From assembly GCF_038396675.1 (NCBI RefSeq), contig NC_088931.1, positions 16,548,501 through 16,612,500 of the forward strand: a stretch of 64,000 nt of DNA, written 5' to 3'. Positions within the stretch are counted from its first letter, which is position 1. The number at the start of each line of letters is the position of its first letter. The notes beneath the pieces are model-generated. The model was given only the letters and a program-made list of their open reading frames with translations. It did not search any database and was not told the origin of the DNA. Below, in pieces: positions 45,701 through 58,451 of the stretch. Source of the stretch: Hydra vulgaris. Lineage: Eukaryota; Cnidaria; Hydrozoa; Anthoathecata; Hydridae. Position numbers and translations under genes: made by a program.

Positions 45701-48700
45701 TAGTTGAGTCAGTTGATTGCTGCTGCTGCATTGTTGAATCTTGTAAAGTGACAGTTGCAATTGTTGAAGATGTAGTTGAGGCTTCTAAGGTTGTTCCAAT
45801 ATCTGCAGATGTTGATGAAACTGAAGACACTTCGGAGAAAGTCTCAGTATCAGTAACTGTAGATGTTGGTACAGTGCTTTCTACAGACCTGACTAGATAC
45901 ACTTGAAAGTACATCAGTTGATGTTTCAGAAGTAGTTGAGTCAGTTGATTGCTGCTGCTGCATTGTTGAATCTTGTAAAGTGACAGTTGCAATTGTTGAA
46001 GATGTAGTTGAGGCTTCTAAGGTTGTTCCAATATCTGCAGATGTTGATGAAACTGAAGACACTTCGGAGAAAGTCTCAGTATCAGTAACTGTAGATGTTG
46101 GTACAGTGCTTTCTACAGACTGACTAGATACAATTGAAAGTACATCAGTTGATGTTTCAGAAGTAGTTGAGTCAGTTGATTGCTGCTGCTGCATTGTTGA
46201 ATCTTGTAAAGTGACAGTTGCAATTGTTGAAGATGTAGTTGAGGCTTCTAAGGTTGTTCCAATATCTGCAGATGTTGATGAAACTGAAGACACTTCGGAG
46301 AAAGTCTCAGTATCAGTAACTGTAGATGTTGGTACAGTGCTTTCTACAGACTGACTAGATACACTTGAAAGTACATCAGTTGATGTTTCAGAAGTAGTTG
46401 AGTCAGTTGATTGCTGCTGCTGCATTGTTGAATCTTGTAAAGTGACAGTTGCAATTGTTGAAGATGTAGTTGAGGCTTCTAAGGTTGTTCCAATATCTGC
46501 AGATGTTGATGAAACTGAAGACACTTCGGAGAAAGTCTCAGTATCGGTCTCTGTAGATGTTGTTGCAGTGCATTCCACAGACTCTATAGATACAGTTGAA
46601 AGTACATCAGTTGATGTTTCAGAAGTAGTTGAGTCAGTTGATTGCTGCTGCTGCATTGTTGAATCTTGTAAAGTGACAGTTGCAATTGTTGAAGATGTAG
46701 TTGAGGCTTCTAAGGTTGTTCCAATATCTGCAGATGTTGATGAAACTGAAGACACTTCGGAGAAAGTCTCAGTATCAGTAACTGTAGATGTTGGTACAGT
46801 GCTTTCTACAGACTGACTAGATACAATTGAAAGTACATCAGTTGATGTTTCAGAAGTAGTTGAGTCAGTTGATTGCTGCTGCTGCATTGTTGAATCTTGT
46901 AAAGTGACAGTTGCAATTGTTGAAGATGTAGTTGAGGCTTCTAAGGTTGTTCCAATATCTGCAGATGTTGATGAAACTGAAGACACTTCGGAGAAAGTCT
47001 CAGTATCAGTAACTGTAGATGTTGGTACAGTGCTTTCTACAGACTGACTAGATACACTTGAAAGTACATCAGTTGATGTTTCAGAAGTAGTTGAGTCAGT
47101 TGATTGCTGCTGCTGCATTGTTGAATCTTGTAAAGTGACAGTTGCAATTGTTGAAGATGTAGTTGAGGCTTCTAAGGTTGTTCCAATATCTGCAGATGTT
47201 GATGAAACTGAAGACACTTCGGAGAAAGTCTCAGTATCAGTAACTGTAGATGTTGGTACAGTGCTTTCTACAGACTGACTAGATACACTTGAAAGTACAT
47301 CAGTTGATGTTTCGAAGTAGTTGAGTCAGTTGATTGCTGCTGCTGCATTGTTGAATCTTGTAAAGTGACAGTTGCAATTGTTGAAGATGTAGTTGAGGCT
47401 TCTAAGGTTGTTCCAATATCTGCAGATGTTGATGAAACTGAAACACTTGGAGAAAGTCTCAGTATCAGTAACTGTAGATGTTGGTACAGTGCTTTCTACA
47501 GACTGACTAGATACACTTGAAAGTACATCAGTTGATGTTTCAGAAGTAGTTGAGTCAGTTGATTGCTGCTGCTGCATTGTTGAATCTTGTAAAGTGACAG
47601 TTGCAATTGTTGAAGATGTAGTTGAGGCTTCTAAGGTTGTTCCAATATCTGCAGATGTTGATGAAACTGAAGACACTTCGGAGAAAGTCTCAGTATCAGT
47701 AACTGTAGATGTTGGTACAGTGCTTTCTACAGACTGACTAGATACACTTGAAAGTACATCAGTTGATGTTTCAGAAGTAGTTGAGTCAGTTGATTGCTGC
47801 TGCTGCATTGTTGAATCTTGTAAAGTGACAGTTGCAATTGTTGAAGATGTAGTTGAGGCTTCTAAGGTTGTTCCAATATCTGCAGATGTTGATGAAACTG
47901 AAGACACTTCGGAGAAAGTCTCAGTATCAGTAACTGTAGATGTTGACAGTGTTTTCTACAGACTGACTAGATACACTTGAAAGTACATCAGTTGATGTTT
48001 CAGAAGTAGTTGAGTCAGTTGATTGCTGCTGCTGCATTGTTGAATCTTGTAAAGTGACAGTTGCAATTGTTGAAGATGTAGTTGAGGCTTCTAAGGTTGT
48101 TCCAATATCTGCAGATGTTGATGAAACTGAAGACACCGGAGAAAGTCTCAGTATCAGTAACTGTAGATGTTGGTACAGTGCTTTCCACAGTCTGAATAGA
48201 TACACTTGAAAGTACATCAGTTGATGTTTCAGAAGTAGTTGAGTCAGTTGATTGCTGCTGCTGCATTGTTGAATCTTGTAAAGTGACAGTTGCAATTGTT
48301 GAAGATGTAGTTGAGGCTTCTAAGGTTGTTCCAATGTTCCAGATGTTGATGAAACTGAAGACACTTCGGAGAAAGTCTCAGTATCAGTAACTGTAGATGT
48401 TGGTACAGTGCTTTCTACAGACTGACTAGATACACTTGAAAGTACATCAGTTGATGTTTCAGAAGTAGTTGAGTCAGTTGATTGCTGCTGCTGCATTGTT
48501 GAATCTTGTAAAGTGACAGTTGCAATTGTTGAAGATGTAGTTGAGGCTTCTAAGATTATGCAATCCTGCAGATGTTGATGAAACTGAAGACACTTCGGAG
48601 AAAGTCTCAGTATCAGTAACTGTAGATGTTGGTACAGTGTTTTCTACAGACTGACTAGATACACTTGAAAGTACATCAGTTGATGTTTCAGAAGTAGTTG

Positions 48701-51700
48701 AGTCAGTTGATTGCTGCTGCTGCATTGTTGAATCTTGTAAAGTGACAGTTGCAATTGTTGAAGATGTAGTTGAGGCTTCTAAGGTTGTTCCAATATCTGC
48801 AGATGTTGATGAAACTGAAGACACTTCGGAGAAAGTCTCAGTATCAGTAACTGTAGATGTTGGTACAGTGTACCAGACTGACTAGATACACTTGAAAGTA
48901 CATCAGTTGATGTTTCAGAAGTAGTTGAGTCAGTTGATTGCTGCTGCTGCATTGTTGAATCTTGTAAAGTGACAGTTGCAATTGTTGAAGATGTAGTTGA
49001 GGCTTCTAAGGTTGTTCCAATATCTGCAGATGTTGATGAAACTGAAGACACTTGGAGAAAGTCTCAGTATCAGTAACTGTAGATGTTGATGTAGGTGTTT
49101 TCTACAGACTGACTAGATACACTTGAAAGTACATCAGTTGATGTTTCAGAAGTAGTTGAGTCAGTTGATTGCTGCTGCTGCATTGTTGAATCTTGTAAAG
49201 TGACAGTTGCAATTGTTGAAGATGTAGTTGAGGCTTCTAAGGTTGTTCCAATATCTGCAGATGTTGATGAAACTGAAGACACTTCGGAGAAAGTCTCAGT
49301 ATCAGTAACTGTAGATGTTGGTACAGTGCTTTCTACAGACTGACTAGATACACTTGAAAGTACATCAGTTGATGTTTCAGAAGTAGTTGAGTCAGTTGAT
49401 TGCTGCTGCTGCATTGTTGAATCTTGTAAAGTGACAGTTGCAATTGTTGAAGATGTAGTTGAGGCTTCTAAGGTTGTTCCAATATCTGCAGATGTTGATG
49501 AAACTGAAGACACTTCGGAGAAAGTCTCAGTATCAGTAACTGTAGATGTTGGTACAGTGCTTTCTACAGACTGACTAGATACACTTGAAAGTACATCAGT
49601 TGATGTTTCAGAAGTAGTTGAGTCAGTTGATTGCTGCTGCTGCATTGTTGAATCTTGTAAAGTGACAGTTGCAATTGTTGAAGATGTAGTTGAGGCTTCT
49701 AAGGTTGTTCCAATATCTGCAGATGTTGATGAAACTGAAGACACTTCGGAGAAAGTCTCAGTATCAGTAACTGTAGATGTTGGTACAGTGCTTTCTACAG
49801 ACTGACTAGATACACTTGAAAGTACATCAGTTGATGTTTCAGAAGTAGTTGAGTCAGTTGATTGCTGCTGCTGCATTGTTGAATCTTGTAAAGTGACAGT
49901 TGCAATTGTTGAAGATGTAGTTGAGGCTTCTAAGGTTGTTCCAATATCTGCAGATGTTGATGAAACTGAAGACACTTCGGAGAAAGTCTCAGTATCAGTA
50001 ACTGTAGATGTTGGTACAGTGCTTTCTACAGACTGACTAGATACACTTGAAAGTACATCAGTTGATGTTTCAGAAGTAGTTGAGTCAGTTGATTGCTGCT
50101 GCTGCATTGTTGAATCTTGTAAAGTGACAGTTGAATATCTGCAGATGTTGATGAAACTGAAGACACTTCGGAGAAAGTCTCAGTATCAGTAACTGTAGAT
50201 GTTGGTACAGTGCTTTCTACAGACTGACTAGATACACTTGAAAGTACATCAGTTGATGTTTCAGAAGTAGTTGAGTCAGTTGATTGCTGCTGCTGCATTG
50301 TTGAATCTTGTAAAGTGACAGTTGCAATTGTTGAAGATGAAGTTCAGTCTTCTAAGCTACATACAATATCTGCAGATGTTGATGAAACTGAAGACACTTC
50401 GGAGAAAGTCTCAGTATCAGTAACTGTAGATGTTGGTACAGTGCTTTCTACAGACTGACTAGATACACTTGAAAGTACATCAGTTGATGTTTCAGAAGTA
50501 GTTGAGTCAGTTGATTGCTGCTGCTGCATTGTTGAATCTTGTAAAGTGACAGTTGCAATTGTTGAAGATGTAGTTGAGGCTTCTAAGGTTGTTCCAATAT
50601 CTGCAGATGTTGATGAAACTGAAGACACTTCGGAGAAAGTCTCAGTATCAGTAACTGTAGATGTTGGTACAGTGCTTTCTACAGACTGACTAGATACACT
50701 TGAAAGTACATCAGTTGATGTTTCAGAATAGTCAGTCAGTTGATTGCTGCTGCTGCATTGTTGAATCTTGTAAAGTGACAGTTGCAATTGTTGAAGATGT
50801 AGTTGAGGCTTCTAAGGTTGTTCCAATATCTGCAGATGTTGATGAAACTGAAGACACTTTCGGAGAAAGTCTCAGTATCAGTAACTGTAGATGTTGGTAC
50901 AGTTCTTTCTACAGACTGACTAGAAACACATGTTAGTTCTTGAGTTGATGTCTCAGTTGTCGTCGAGTCATTTGATTGCTGCTGCTGCATTGTTGAATCT
51001 TGTAAAGTGACAGTTGCAATTGTTGAAGATGTAGTTGAGGCTTCTAAGGTTGTTCCAATATCTGCAGATGTTGATGAAAATGAAGACACTTCGGAGAAAG
51101 TCTCAGTATCGGTCTCTGTAGATGTTGTTGCAGTGCATTCCACAGACTCTATAGATAGATTGAAAGTTAGTCGTTGATGTTTCAGAAGTAGTTGAGTCAG
51201 TTGATTGCTGCTGCTGAATTGTTGAATCTTGTAAAGTGACAGTTGCAATTGTTGAAGATGTAGTTGAGGCTTCTAAGGTTGTTCCAATATCTGCAGATGT
51301 TGATGAAACTGAAGACACTTCGGAGAAGTCTCAGTATCAGTAACTGTAGATGTTGGTACAGTGTTTTCTACAGACTGACTAGATACACTTGAAAGTACAT
51401 CAGTTGATGTTTCAGAAGTAGTTGAGTCAGTTGATTGCTGCTGCTGCATTGTTGAATCTTGTAAAGTGACAGTTGCAATTGTTGAAGATGTAGTTGAGGC
51501 TTCTAAGGTTGTTCCAATATCTGCAGATGTTGATGAAACTGAAGACACTTCGGAGAAAGTCTCAGTATCAGTAACTGTAGATGTTGGTACAGTGCTTTCT
51601 ACAGACTGACTAGATACACTTGAAAGTACATCAGTTGATGTTTCAGAAGTAGTTGAGTCAGTTGATTGCTGCTGCTGCATTGTTGAATCTTGTAAAGTGA

Positions 51701-54700
51701 CAGTTGCAATTGTTGAAGATGTAGTTGAGGCTTCTAAGGTTGTTCCAATATCTGCAGATGTTGATGAAACTGAAGACACTTCGGAGAAAGTCTCAGTATC
51801 AGTAACTGTAGATGTTGGTACAGTGCTTTCTACAGACTGACTAGATACACTTGAAAGTACATCAGTTGATGTTTCAGAAGTAGTTGAGTCAGTTGATTGC
51901 TGCTGCTGCATTGTTGAATGTTGTTTAAAGTGGCATTTACTTGTTGAAGATGTAGTTGAGGCTTCTAATGTTGTTCCAATATCTGCAGATGTTGATGAAA
52001 CTGAAGACACTTCGGAGAAAGTCTCAGTATCAGTAACTGTAGATGTTGGTACAGTGCTTTCTACAGACTGACTAGATACACTTGAAAGTACATCAGTTGA
52101 TGTTTCAGAAGTAGTTGAGTCAGTTGATTGCTGCTGCTGCATTGTTGAATCTTGTAAAGTGACAGTTGCAATTGTTGAAGATGTAGTTGAGGCTTCTAAG
52201 GTTGTTCCAATATCTGCAGATGTTGATGAAACTGAAGACACTTCGGAGAAAGTCTCAGTATCAGTAACTGTAGATGTTGGTACAGTGCTTTCTACAGACT
52301 GACTAGATACACTTGAAAGTACATCAGTTGATGTTTCAGAAGTAGTTGAGTCAGTTGATTGCTGCTGCTGCATTGTTGAATCTTGTAAAGTGACAGTTGC
52401 AATTGTTGAAGATGTAGTTGAGGCTTCTAAGGTTGTTCCAATATCTGCAGATGTTGATGAAACTGAAGACACTTGGAAGTTTTCAGTATCGGTCTCTGTA
52501 GATGTTGTTGCAGTGCATTCCACAGACTGTATAGATACAGTTGAAAGTACATCAGTTGATGTTTCAGAAGTAGTTGAGTCAGTTGATTGCTGCTGCTGCA
52601 TTGTTGAATCTTGTAAAGTGACAGTTGCAATTGTTGAAGATGTAGTTGAGGCTTCTAAGGTTGTTCCAATATCTGCAGATGTTGATGAAACTGAAGACAC
52701 TTCGGAGAAAGTCTCAGTATCAGTAACTGTAGATGTTGGTACAGTGTTTTCTACAGACTGACTAGATACACTTGAAAGTACATCAGTTGATGTTTCAGAA
52801 GTAGTTGAGTCAGTTGATTGCTGCTGCTGCATTGTTGAATCTTGTAAAGTGACAGTTGCAATTGTTGAAGATGTAGTTGAGGCTTCTAAGGTTGTTCCAA
52901 TATCTGCAGATGTTGATGAAACTGAAGACCTGGAGAAAGTCTCAGTATCAGTAACTGTAGATGTTGGTACAGTGCTTTCTACAGACTGACTAGATACACT
53001 TGAAAGTACATCAGTTGATGTTTCAGAAGTAGTTGAGTCAGTTGATTGCTGCTGCTGCATTGTTGAATCTTGTAAAGTGACAGTTGCAATTATTGAAGAT
53101 GTAGTTGAGGCTTCTAAGGTTGTTCCAATATCTGCAGATGTTGATGAAACTGAAGACACTTCGGAGAAAGTCTCAGTATCAGTAACTGTAGATGTTGGTA
53201 CAGTGCTTTCTACAGACTGACTAGATACACTTGAAAGTACATCAGTTGATGTTTCAGAAGTAGTTGAGTCAGTTGATTGCTGCTGCTGCATTGTTGAATC
53301 TTGTAAAGTGACAGTTGCAATTGTTGAAGATGTAGTTGAGGCTTCTAAGGTTGTTCCAATATCTGCAGATGTTGATGAAACTGAAGACACTTCGGAGAAA
53401 GTCTCAGTATCAGTAACTGTAGATGTTGGTACAGTGTTTTCTACAGACTGACTAGATACACTTGAAAGTACATCAGTTGATGTTTCAGAAGTAGTTGAGT
53501 CAGTTGATTGCTGCTGCTGCATTGTTGAATCTTGTAAAGTGACAGTTGCAATTGTTGAAGATGTAGTTGAGGCTTCTAAGGTTGTTCCAATATCTGCAGA
53601 TGTTGATGAAACTGAAGACACTTCGGAGAAAGTCTCAGTATCAGTAACTGTAGATGTTGGTACAGTGCTTTCTACAGACTGACTAGATACACTTGAAAGT
53701 ACATCAGTTGATGTTTCAGAAGTAGTTGAGTCAGTTGATTGCTGCTGCTGCATTGTTGAATCTTGTAAAGTGACAGTTGCAATTGTTGAAGATGTAGTTG
53801 AGGCTTCTAAGGTTGTTCCAATATCTGCAGATGTTGATGAAACTGAAGACACTTGGAGAAAGTCTCAGTATCAGTAACTGTAGATGTTGGTACAGTGCTT
53901 TCTACAGACTGACTAGATACACTTGAAAGTACATCAGTTGATGTTTCAGAAGTAGTTGAGTCAGTTGATTGCTGCTGCTGCATTGTTGAATCTTGTAAAG
54001 TGACAGTTGCAATTGTTGAAGATGTAGTTGAGGCTTCTAAGGTTGTTCCAATATCTGCAGATGTTGATGAAACTGAAGACACTTCGGAGAAAGTCTCAGT
54101 ATCAGTAACTGTAGATGTTGGTTAGGTGTTGCCAGACTGACTAGATACACTTGAAAGTACATCAGTTGATGTTTCAGAAGTAGTTGAGTCAGTTGATTGC
54201 TGCTGCTGCATTGTTGAATCTTGTAAAGTGACAGTTGCAATTGTTGAAGATGTAGTTGAGGCTTCTAAGGTTGTTCCAATATCTGCAGATGTTGATGAAA
54301 CTGAAGACACTTCGGAGAAAGTCTCAGTATCAGTAACTGTAGATGTTGGTACAGTGCTTTCTACAGACTGACTAGATACACTTGAAAGTACATCAGTTGA
54401 TGTTTCAGAAGTAGTTGAGTCAGTTGATTGCTGCTGCTGCATTGTTGAATCTTGTAAAGTGACAGTTGCAATTGTTGAAGATGTAGTTGAGGCTTCTAAG
54501 GTTGTTCCAATATCTGCAGATGTTGATGAAACTGAAGACACTTCGGAGAAAGTCTCAGTATCAGTAACTGTAGATGTTGGTACAGTGTTTTCTACAGACT
54601 GACTAGATACACTTGAAAGTACATCAGTTGATGTTTCAGAAGTAGTTGAGTCAGTTGATTGCTGCTGCTGCATTGTTGAATCTTGTAAAGTGACAGTTGC

Positions 54701-57700
54701 AATTGTTGAAGATGTAGTTGAGGCTTCTAAGGTTGTTCCAATATCTGCAGATGTTGATGAAACTGAAGACACTTCGGAGAAAGTCTCAGTATCAGTAACT
54801 GTAGATGTTGGTACAGTGCTTTCTACAGACTGACTAGATACACTTGAAAGTACATCAGTTGATGTTTCAGAAGTAGTTGAGTCAGTTGATTGCTGCTGCT
54901 GCATTGTTGAATCTTGTAAAGTGACAGTTGCAATTGTTGAAGATGTAGTTGAGGCTTCTAAGGTTGTTCCAATATCTGCAGATGTTGATGAAACTGAAGA
55001 CACTTCGGAGAAAGTCTCAGTATCAGTAACTGTAGATGTTGGTACAGTGCTTTCTACAGACTGACTAGATACACTTGAAAGTACATCAGTTGATGTTTCA
55101 GAAGTAGTTGAGTCAGTTGATTGCTGCTGCTGCATTGTTGAATCTTGTAAAGTGACAGTTGCAATTGTTGAAGATGTAGTTGAGGCTTCTAAGGTTGTTC
55201 CAATATCTGCAGATGTTGATGAAACTGAAGACACTTCGGAGAAAGTCTCAGTATCAGTAACTGTTGATGTTGGGACAGTGCTTTCTACAGACTGACTAGA
55301 TACACTTGAAAGTACATCAGTTGATGTTTCAGAAGTAGTTGAGTCAGTTGATTGCTGCTGCTGCATTGTTGAATCTTGTAAAGTGACAGTTGCAATTGTT
55401 GAAGATGTAGTTGAGGCTTCTAAGGTTGTTCCAATATCTGCAGATGTTGATGAAACTGAAGACACTTCGGAGAAAGTCTCAGTATCAGTAACTGTAGATG
55501 TTGGTACAGTGCTTTCTACAGACTGACTAGATACACTTGAAAGTACATCAGTTGATGTTTCAGAAGTAGTTGAGTCAGTTGATTGCTGCTGCTGGTCAAT
55601 CTTGTAAAGTGACAGTTGCAATTGTTGAAGATGTAGTTGAGGCTTCTAAGGTTGTTCCAATATCTGCAGATGTTGATGAAACTGAAGACACTTCGGAGAA
55701 AGTCTCAGTATCAGTAACTGTAGATGTTGGTACAGTGCTTTCTACAGACTGACTAGATACACTTGAAAGTACATCAGTTGATGTTTCAGAAGTAGTTGAG
55801 TCAGTTGATTGCTGCTGCTGCATTGTTGAATCTTGTAAAGTGACAGTTGCAATTGTTGAAGATGTAGTTGAGGCTTCTAAGGTTGTTCCAATATCTGCAG
55901 ATGTTGATGAAACTGAAGACACTTCGGAGAAAGTCTCAGTATCAGTAACTGTAGATGTTGGTACAGTGCTTTCTACAGACTGACTAGATACACTTGAAAG
56001 TACATCAGTTGATGTTTCAGAAGTAGTTGAGTCAGTTGATTGCTGCTGCTGCATTGTTGAATCTTGTAAAGTGACAGTTGCAATTGTTGAAGATGTAGTT
56101 GAGGCTTCTAAGGTTGTTCCAATATCTGCAGATGTTGATGAAACTGAAGACACTTCGGAGAAAGTCTCAGTATCAGTAACTGTAGATGTTGGTACAGTGC
56201 TTTCTACAGACTGACTAGATACACTTGAAAGTACATCAGTTGATGTTTCAGAAGTAGTTGAGTCAGTTGATTGCTGCTGCTGCATTGTTGAATCTTGTAA
56301 AGTGACAGTTGCAATTGTTGAAGATGTAGTTGAGGCTTCTAAGGTTGTTCCAATATCTGCAGATGTTGATGAAACTGAAGACACTTCGGAGAAAGTCTCA
56401 GTATCAGTAACTGTAGATGTTGGTACAGTGCTTTCTACAGACTGACTAGATACACTTGAAAGTACATCAGTTGATGTTTCAGAAGTAGTTGAGTCAGTTG
56501 ATTGCTGCTGCTGCATTGTTGAATCTTGTAAAGTGACAGTTGCAATTGTTGAAGATGTAGTTGAGGCTTCTAAGGTTGTTCCAATATCTGCAGAGGTTGA
56601 TGAAACTGAAGCACTTCAGGAGAAAGTCTCAGTATCAGTAACTGTAGATGTTGGTACAGTGCTTTCTACAGACTGACTAGATACACTTGAAAGTACATCA
56701 GTTGATGTTTCAGAAGTAGTTGAGTCAGTTGATTGCTGCTGCTGCATTGTTGAATCTTGTAAAGTGACAGTTGCAATTGTTGAAGATGTAGTTGAGGCTT
56801 CTAAGGTTGTTCCAATATCTGCAGATGTTGATGAAACTGAAGACACTTCGGAGAAAGTCTCAGTATCAGTAACTGTAGATGTTGGTACAGTGCTTTCTAC
56901 AGACTGACTAGATACACTTGAAAGTACATCAGTTGATGTTTCAGAAGTGGTTGAGTCAGTTGATTGCTGCTGCTGCATTGTTGAATCTTGTAAAGTGACA
57001 GTTGCAATTGTTGAAGATGTAGTTGAGGCTTCTAAGGTTGTTCCAATATCTGCAGATGTTGATGAAACTGAAGACACTTCGGAGAAAGTCTCAGTATCAG
57101 TAACTGTAGATGTTGGTACAGTGTCTTCTACAGACTGACTAGATACACTTGAAAGTACATCAGTTGATGTTTCAGAAGTAGTTGAGTCAGTTGATTGCTG
57201 CTGCTGCATTGTTGAATCTTGTAAAGTGACAGTTGCAATTGTTGAAGATGTAGTTGAGGCTTCTAAGGTTGTTCCAATATCTGCAGATGTTGATGAAACT
57301 GAATACACTGAGGAGAAAGTCTCTGTATCAGTAACTGTAGATGTTGGTACAGTGCTTTCTACAGACTGACTAGATACACTTGAAAGTACATCAGTTGATG
57401 TTTCAGAAGTAGTTGAGTCAGTTGATTGCTGCTGCTGCATTGTTGAATCTTGTAAAGTGACAGTTGCAATTGTTGAAGATGTAGTTGAGGCTTCTAAGGT
57501 TGTTCCAATATCTGCAGATGTTGATGAAACTGAAGACACTTGGAGAGTACCGTATCAGTAACTGTAGATGTTGGTACAGTGCTTTCTACAGACTGACTAG
57601 ATACACTTGAAAGTACATCAGTTGATGTTTCAGAAGTAGTTGAGTCAGTTGATTGCTGCTGCTGCATTGTTGAATCTTGTAAAGTGACAGTTGCAATTGT

Positions 57701-58451
57701 TGAAGATGTAGTTGAGGCTTCTAAGGTTGTTCCAATATCTGCAGATGTTGATGAAACTGAAGACACTTCGGAGAAAGTCTCAGTATCAGTAACTGTAGAT
57801 GTTGGTACAGTGCTTTCTACAGACTGACTAGATACACTTGAAAGTACATCAGTTGATGTTTCAGAAGTAGTTGAGTCAGTTGATTGCTGCTGCTGCATTG
57901 TTGAATCTTGTAAAGTGACAGTTGCAATTGTTGAAGATGTAGTTGAGGCTTCTAAGGTTGTTCCAATATCTGCAGATGTTGATGAAACTGAAGACACTTC
58001 GGAGAAAGTCTCAGTATCAGTAACTGTAGATGTTGGTACAGTGCTTTCTACAGACTGACTAGATACACTTGAAAGTACATCAGTTGATGTTTCAGAAGTA
58101 GTTGAGTCAGTTGATTGCTGCTGCTGCATTGTTGAATCTTGTAAAGTGACAGTTGCAATTGTTGAAGATGTAGTTGAGGCTTCTAAGGTTGTTCCAATAT
58201 CTGCAGATGTTGATGAAACTGAAGACACTTGGAGAAAGTCTCAGTATCAGTAACTGTAGATGTTGTTACAGTGCTTTCTACAGACTGACTAGATACACTT
58301 TAAAGTACATCAGTTGATGTTTCATAAGTAGTTGAGTCAGTTGATAGCTGATGCTGCATTGTTGAATCTTGTAAAGTGACAGTTGCAATTGTTGAAGATG
58401 TAGTTGAGGCTTCTAAGGTTGTTCCAATATCTGCAGATGTTGATGAAACTG
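18692..58451 (-). repeat. Coding tandem array, about 172 copies of a 231-bp unit
   Basis: The spacing of 231 bp is exact wherever I measured it between 18.7 and 36.7 kb. The copies there are identical except for a few shared variants, while 36.7-58.3 kb has many small indels. Outer units are the most diverged: the first carries QQQK.., and the last carries QHQL..YETS and a stop. Homogeneous centre with degenerate edges is the pattern of unequal crossing-over or gene conversion. Each unit has one CpG (in CTTCGGAG), except variant units with ATCGGTC. An array this long and uniform may be collapsed or expanded in the assembly, so the copy number is approximate. Confidence 0.95.
36706..58299 (-). 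pseudogene. Frame-broken half of the 77-residue repeat array
   Basis: The same repeat continues in the same orientation for about 94 units, but the frame is broken dozens of times by 1-5-bp insertions, deletions and local scrambles. The worst section is about 39.2-42.3 kb. Intact runs of several units remain, for example 42955-44590, 45900-47217, 51330-53850 and 54140-56516. Over 20 breaks fall on the unit's only CpG (CTTCGGAG read as CTTGGAG, ACCGGAG, CTGGAG, CTTTTCGGAG). A VENT variant (S to N) is frequent here and absent from the intact half. The region may be real decay. The context-specific errors beside a perfect half point more to unpolished long-read sequence, so it should be treated as probable coding sequence with unreliable bases. 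Confidence 0.6.

Noticed and set aside
19891-46816. Plus-strand open frames of 124 codons recurring in the array (19891, 21508, 22663, 24511, 30748, 33289, 36061, 46442)
   Set aside because: They are the antisense of VECT-type units, in which a change removes the plus-strand stop found in the normal unit (GACTGA). They follow the variant units exactly and have no independent support.
18692-58451. CRISPR-like regular spacing
   Set aside because: The 231-bp period is wholly repeat with no unique spacers. It is a coding tandem array in eukaryotic DNA.
18692-58451. CAG/CTG triplet expansion at the QQQQ codons
   Set aside because: Each unit holds only three CAG and one CAA, with no length variation between units.
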